From the NCBI RefSeq assembly GCF_000426765.1, contig NZ_AUFZ01000017.1:124001-188000 (forward strand): a DNA stretch of 64,000 bases, given 5' to 3'. Below, piece by piece: positions 63,681 to 64,000 of the stretch (the stretch's first letter is position 1; every line of letters begins with the position of its first letter). The notes beneath the pieces are model-generated. The model did no database searches. It saw only the letters and a list, made by a program, of their open reading frames with translations, and was not told the origin of the DNA. Both the position numbers and the translations under genes were made by a program. The stretch is from Vibrio litoralis DSM 17657. GTDB taxonomy: Bacteria; Pseudomonadota; Gammaproteobacteria; Enterobacterales; Vibrionaceae.

Positions 63681-63711
63681 ACAACACACTCTTGTTACCC
63701 AAATAACTAAT

Positions 63712-63743
63712 AAAAAAAGGTTGGCATATCACCAACCTTTTTT
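63712..63743. terminator. Bidirectional intrinsic terminator
   Basis: A 12-bp perfect stem AAAAAAGGTTGG/CCAACCTTTTTT (63713-63724, 63732-63743) between the exonuclease gene and the convergent transporter gene. Confidence 0.92.
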
Positions 63744-63763
63744 ATCGCTCGTAAAACTAACGT

Positions 63764-64000
63764 TTATTTCTTCACTGGCTTCGGTTCTGTTCGCATGCCT
63801 AGCACTAGGCTAATACACATAACGATGAGAACGAATACAAATGGTAATGCCGTTGAGATTGACGCCGCTTGCAGTGCACCAATGGCATTTGAGCCACCCA
63901 CCCACAATAATGCCATCGCAACCGCACCTTCAATGAAGGCCCAGAACATACGTTGTGGCACTGGCGCATCGACTTTACCACCTGCGGTAATGCTATCAAT
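63764..64000 (-). CDS. BCCT family transporter, partial (C-terminal end)
   Basis: The last 78 residues of a betaine/choline/carnitine transporter; the rest lies beyond the window edge. RMFWAFIEGAVAMALLWVGGSNAIGALQAASISTALPF (in parts) covers the final two membrane helices of the BCCT fold. The tail ends GMRTEPKPVKK. It probably imports glycine betaine or choline for osmoprotection; substrate cannot be determined from the end alone. Confidence 0.88.
   Translation of the reverse strand: MDSITAGGKVDAPVPQRMFWAFIEGAVAMALLWVGGSNAIGALQAASISTALPFVFVLIVMCISLVLGMRTEPKPVKK

Noticed and set aside
1..64000. CRISPR arrays, tRNA and rRNA genes, prophage or conjugative modules, toxin-antitoxin pairs
   Set aside because: None found on reading both strands. 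ybjD (OLD family) resembles the GajA nuclease of Gabija but has no GajB-like helicase beside it, so a defence system is not claimed.

Overview
The window looks like chromosomal DNA of a low-GC member of the Vibrionaceae (Vibrio or a close relative). Three things suggest this. Almost every gene has a gammaproteobacterial core homologue (folE, moeA, zntA, ybiT, deaD, rnb, tyrR with ycjXF, asnS, aspC). Several small families seen mainly in vibrios occur here (DUF3297, DUF2947, a TVP38-reductase fusion). A dispersed intergenic repeat with ends of the type TATACCC...GGGTATA is present. There is no rRNA, tRNA, CRISPR array or intact mobile element. The assignment rests on recognition by eye, not on a database search.

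Layout. 0-11.4 kb: a cut-off trypsin-like protease, a periplasmic folding pair (DsbA-like lipoprotein and FKBP isomerase), DUF3297, a YqaB-type phosphatase, arfB, divergent folE and moeA, a TerC/Alx membrane protein behind a probable Mn2+ riboswitch, a 5'-nucleotidase-family enzyme, ybjD and yidA. 11.4-20.3 kb: zntA with a textbook ZntR-type promoter, then a mannose PTS locus (EIIB, EIIA, AraC regulator, EIIABC permease, manA). An rnk gene sits inside this locus, bounded by sequence that folds like an integron attC site. 20.4-32.8 kb: a lipoprotein of unknown function, ybiT (apparently starting at AUC), ackA without pta, deaD, rnb, a lone pstS under a clear Pho box, small hypothetical genes, yjdM/phnA and DUF3955.

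32.8-37.8 kb is the most accessory-looking part. It holds a UxuR/ExuR-type regulator and a secreted family-2 glycoside hydrolase lipoprotein. Next to them are remnants of two IS3-family genes on opposite strands and the beginning of a paiB-like gene cut off at one of them. 37.8-47.8 kb returns to core genes: DUF2947, HD hydrolase, tyrR, ycjF, ycjX, class I fumarase, pabB and a CoA-type NUDIX hydrolase. 47.8-64 kb: the serine uptake and deamination pair sdaC-sdaA, a lipoprotein, asnS, a second TerC protein, a CynX/NimT-type MFS carrier, ASCH and DUF1275 proteins, aspC, the TVP38-reductase fusion, a cNMP/CBS/DUF294 protein paired with a DnaQ-like exonuclease, and the cut-off end of a BCCT transporter.

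Regulation can be read at many places: ZntR operator, CRP site, Pho box, riboswitch, ribosome-binding-site hairpins and about twenty intrinsic terminators. The observations most worth following are the rnk cassette, the AUC start of ybiT with its leader hairpin, the EIIA protein with an HPr-like domain lacking the phosphorylatable histidine, and the decayed IS/paiB junction beside the glycoside hydrolase.
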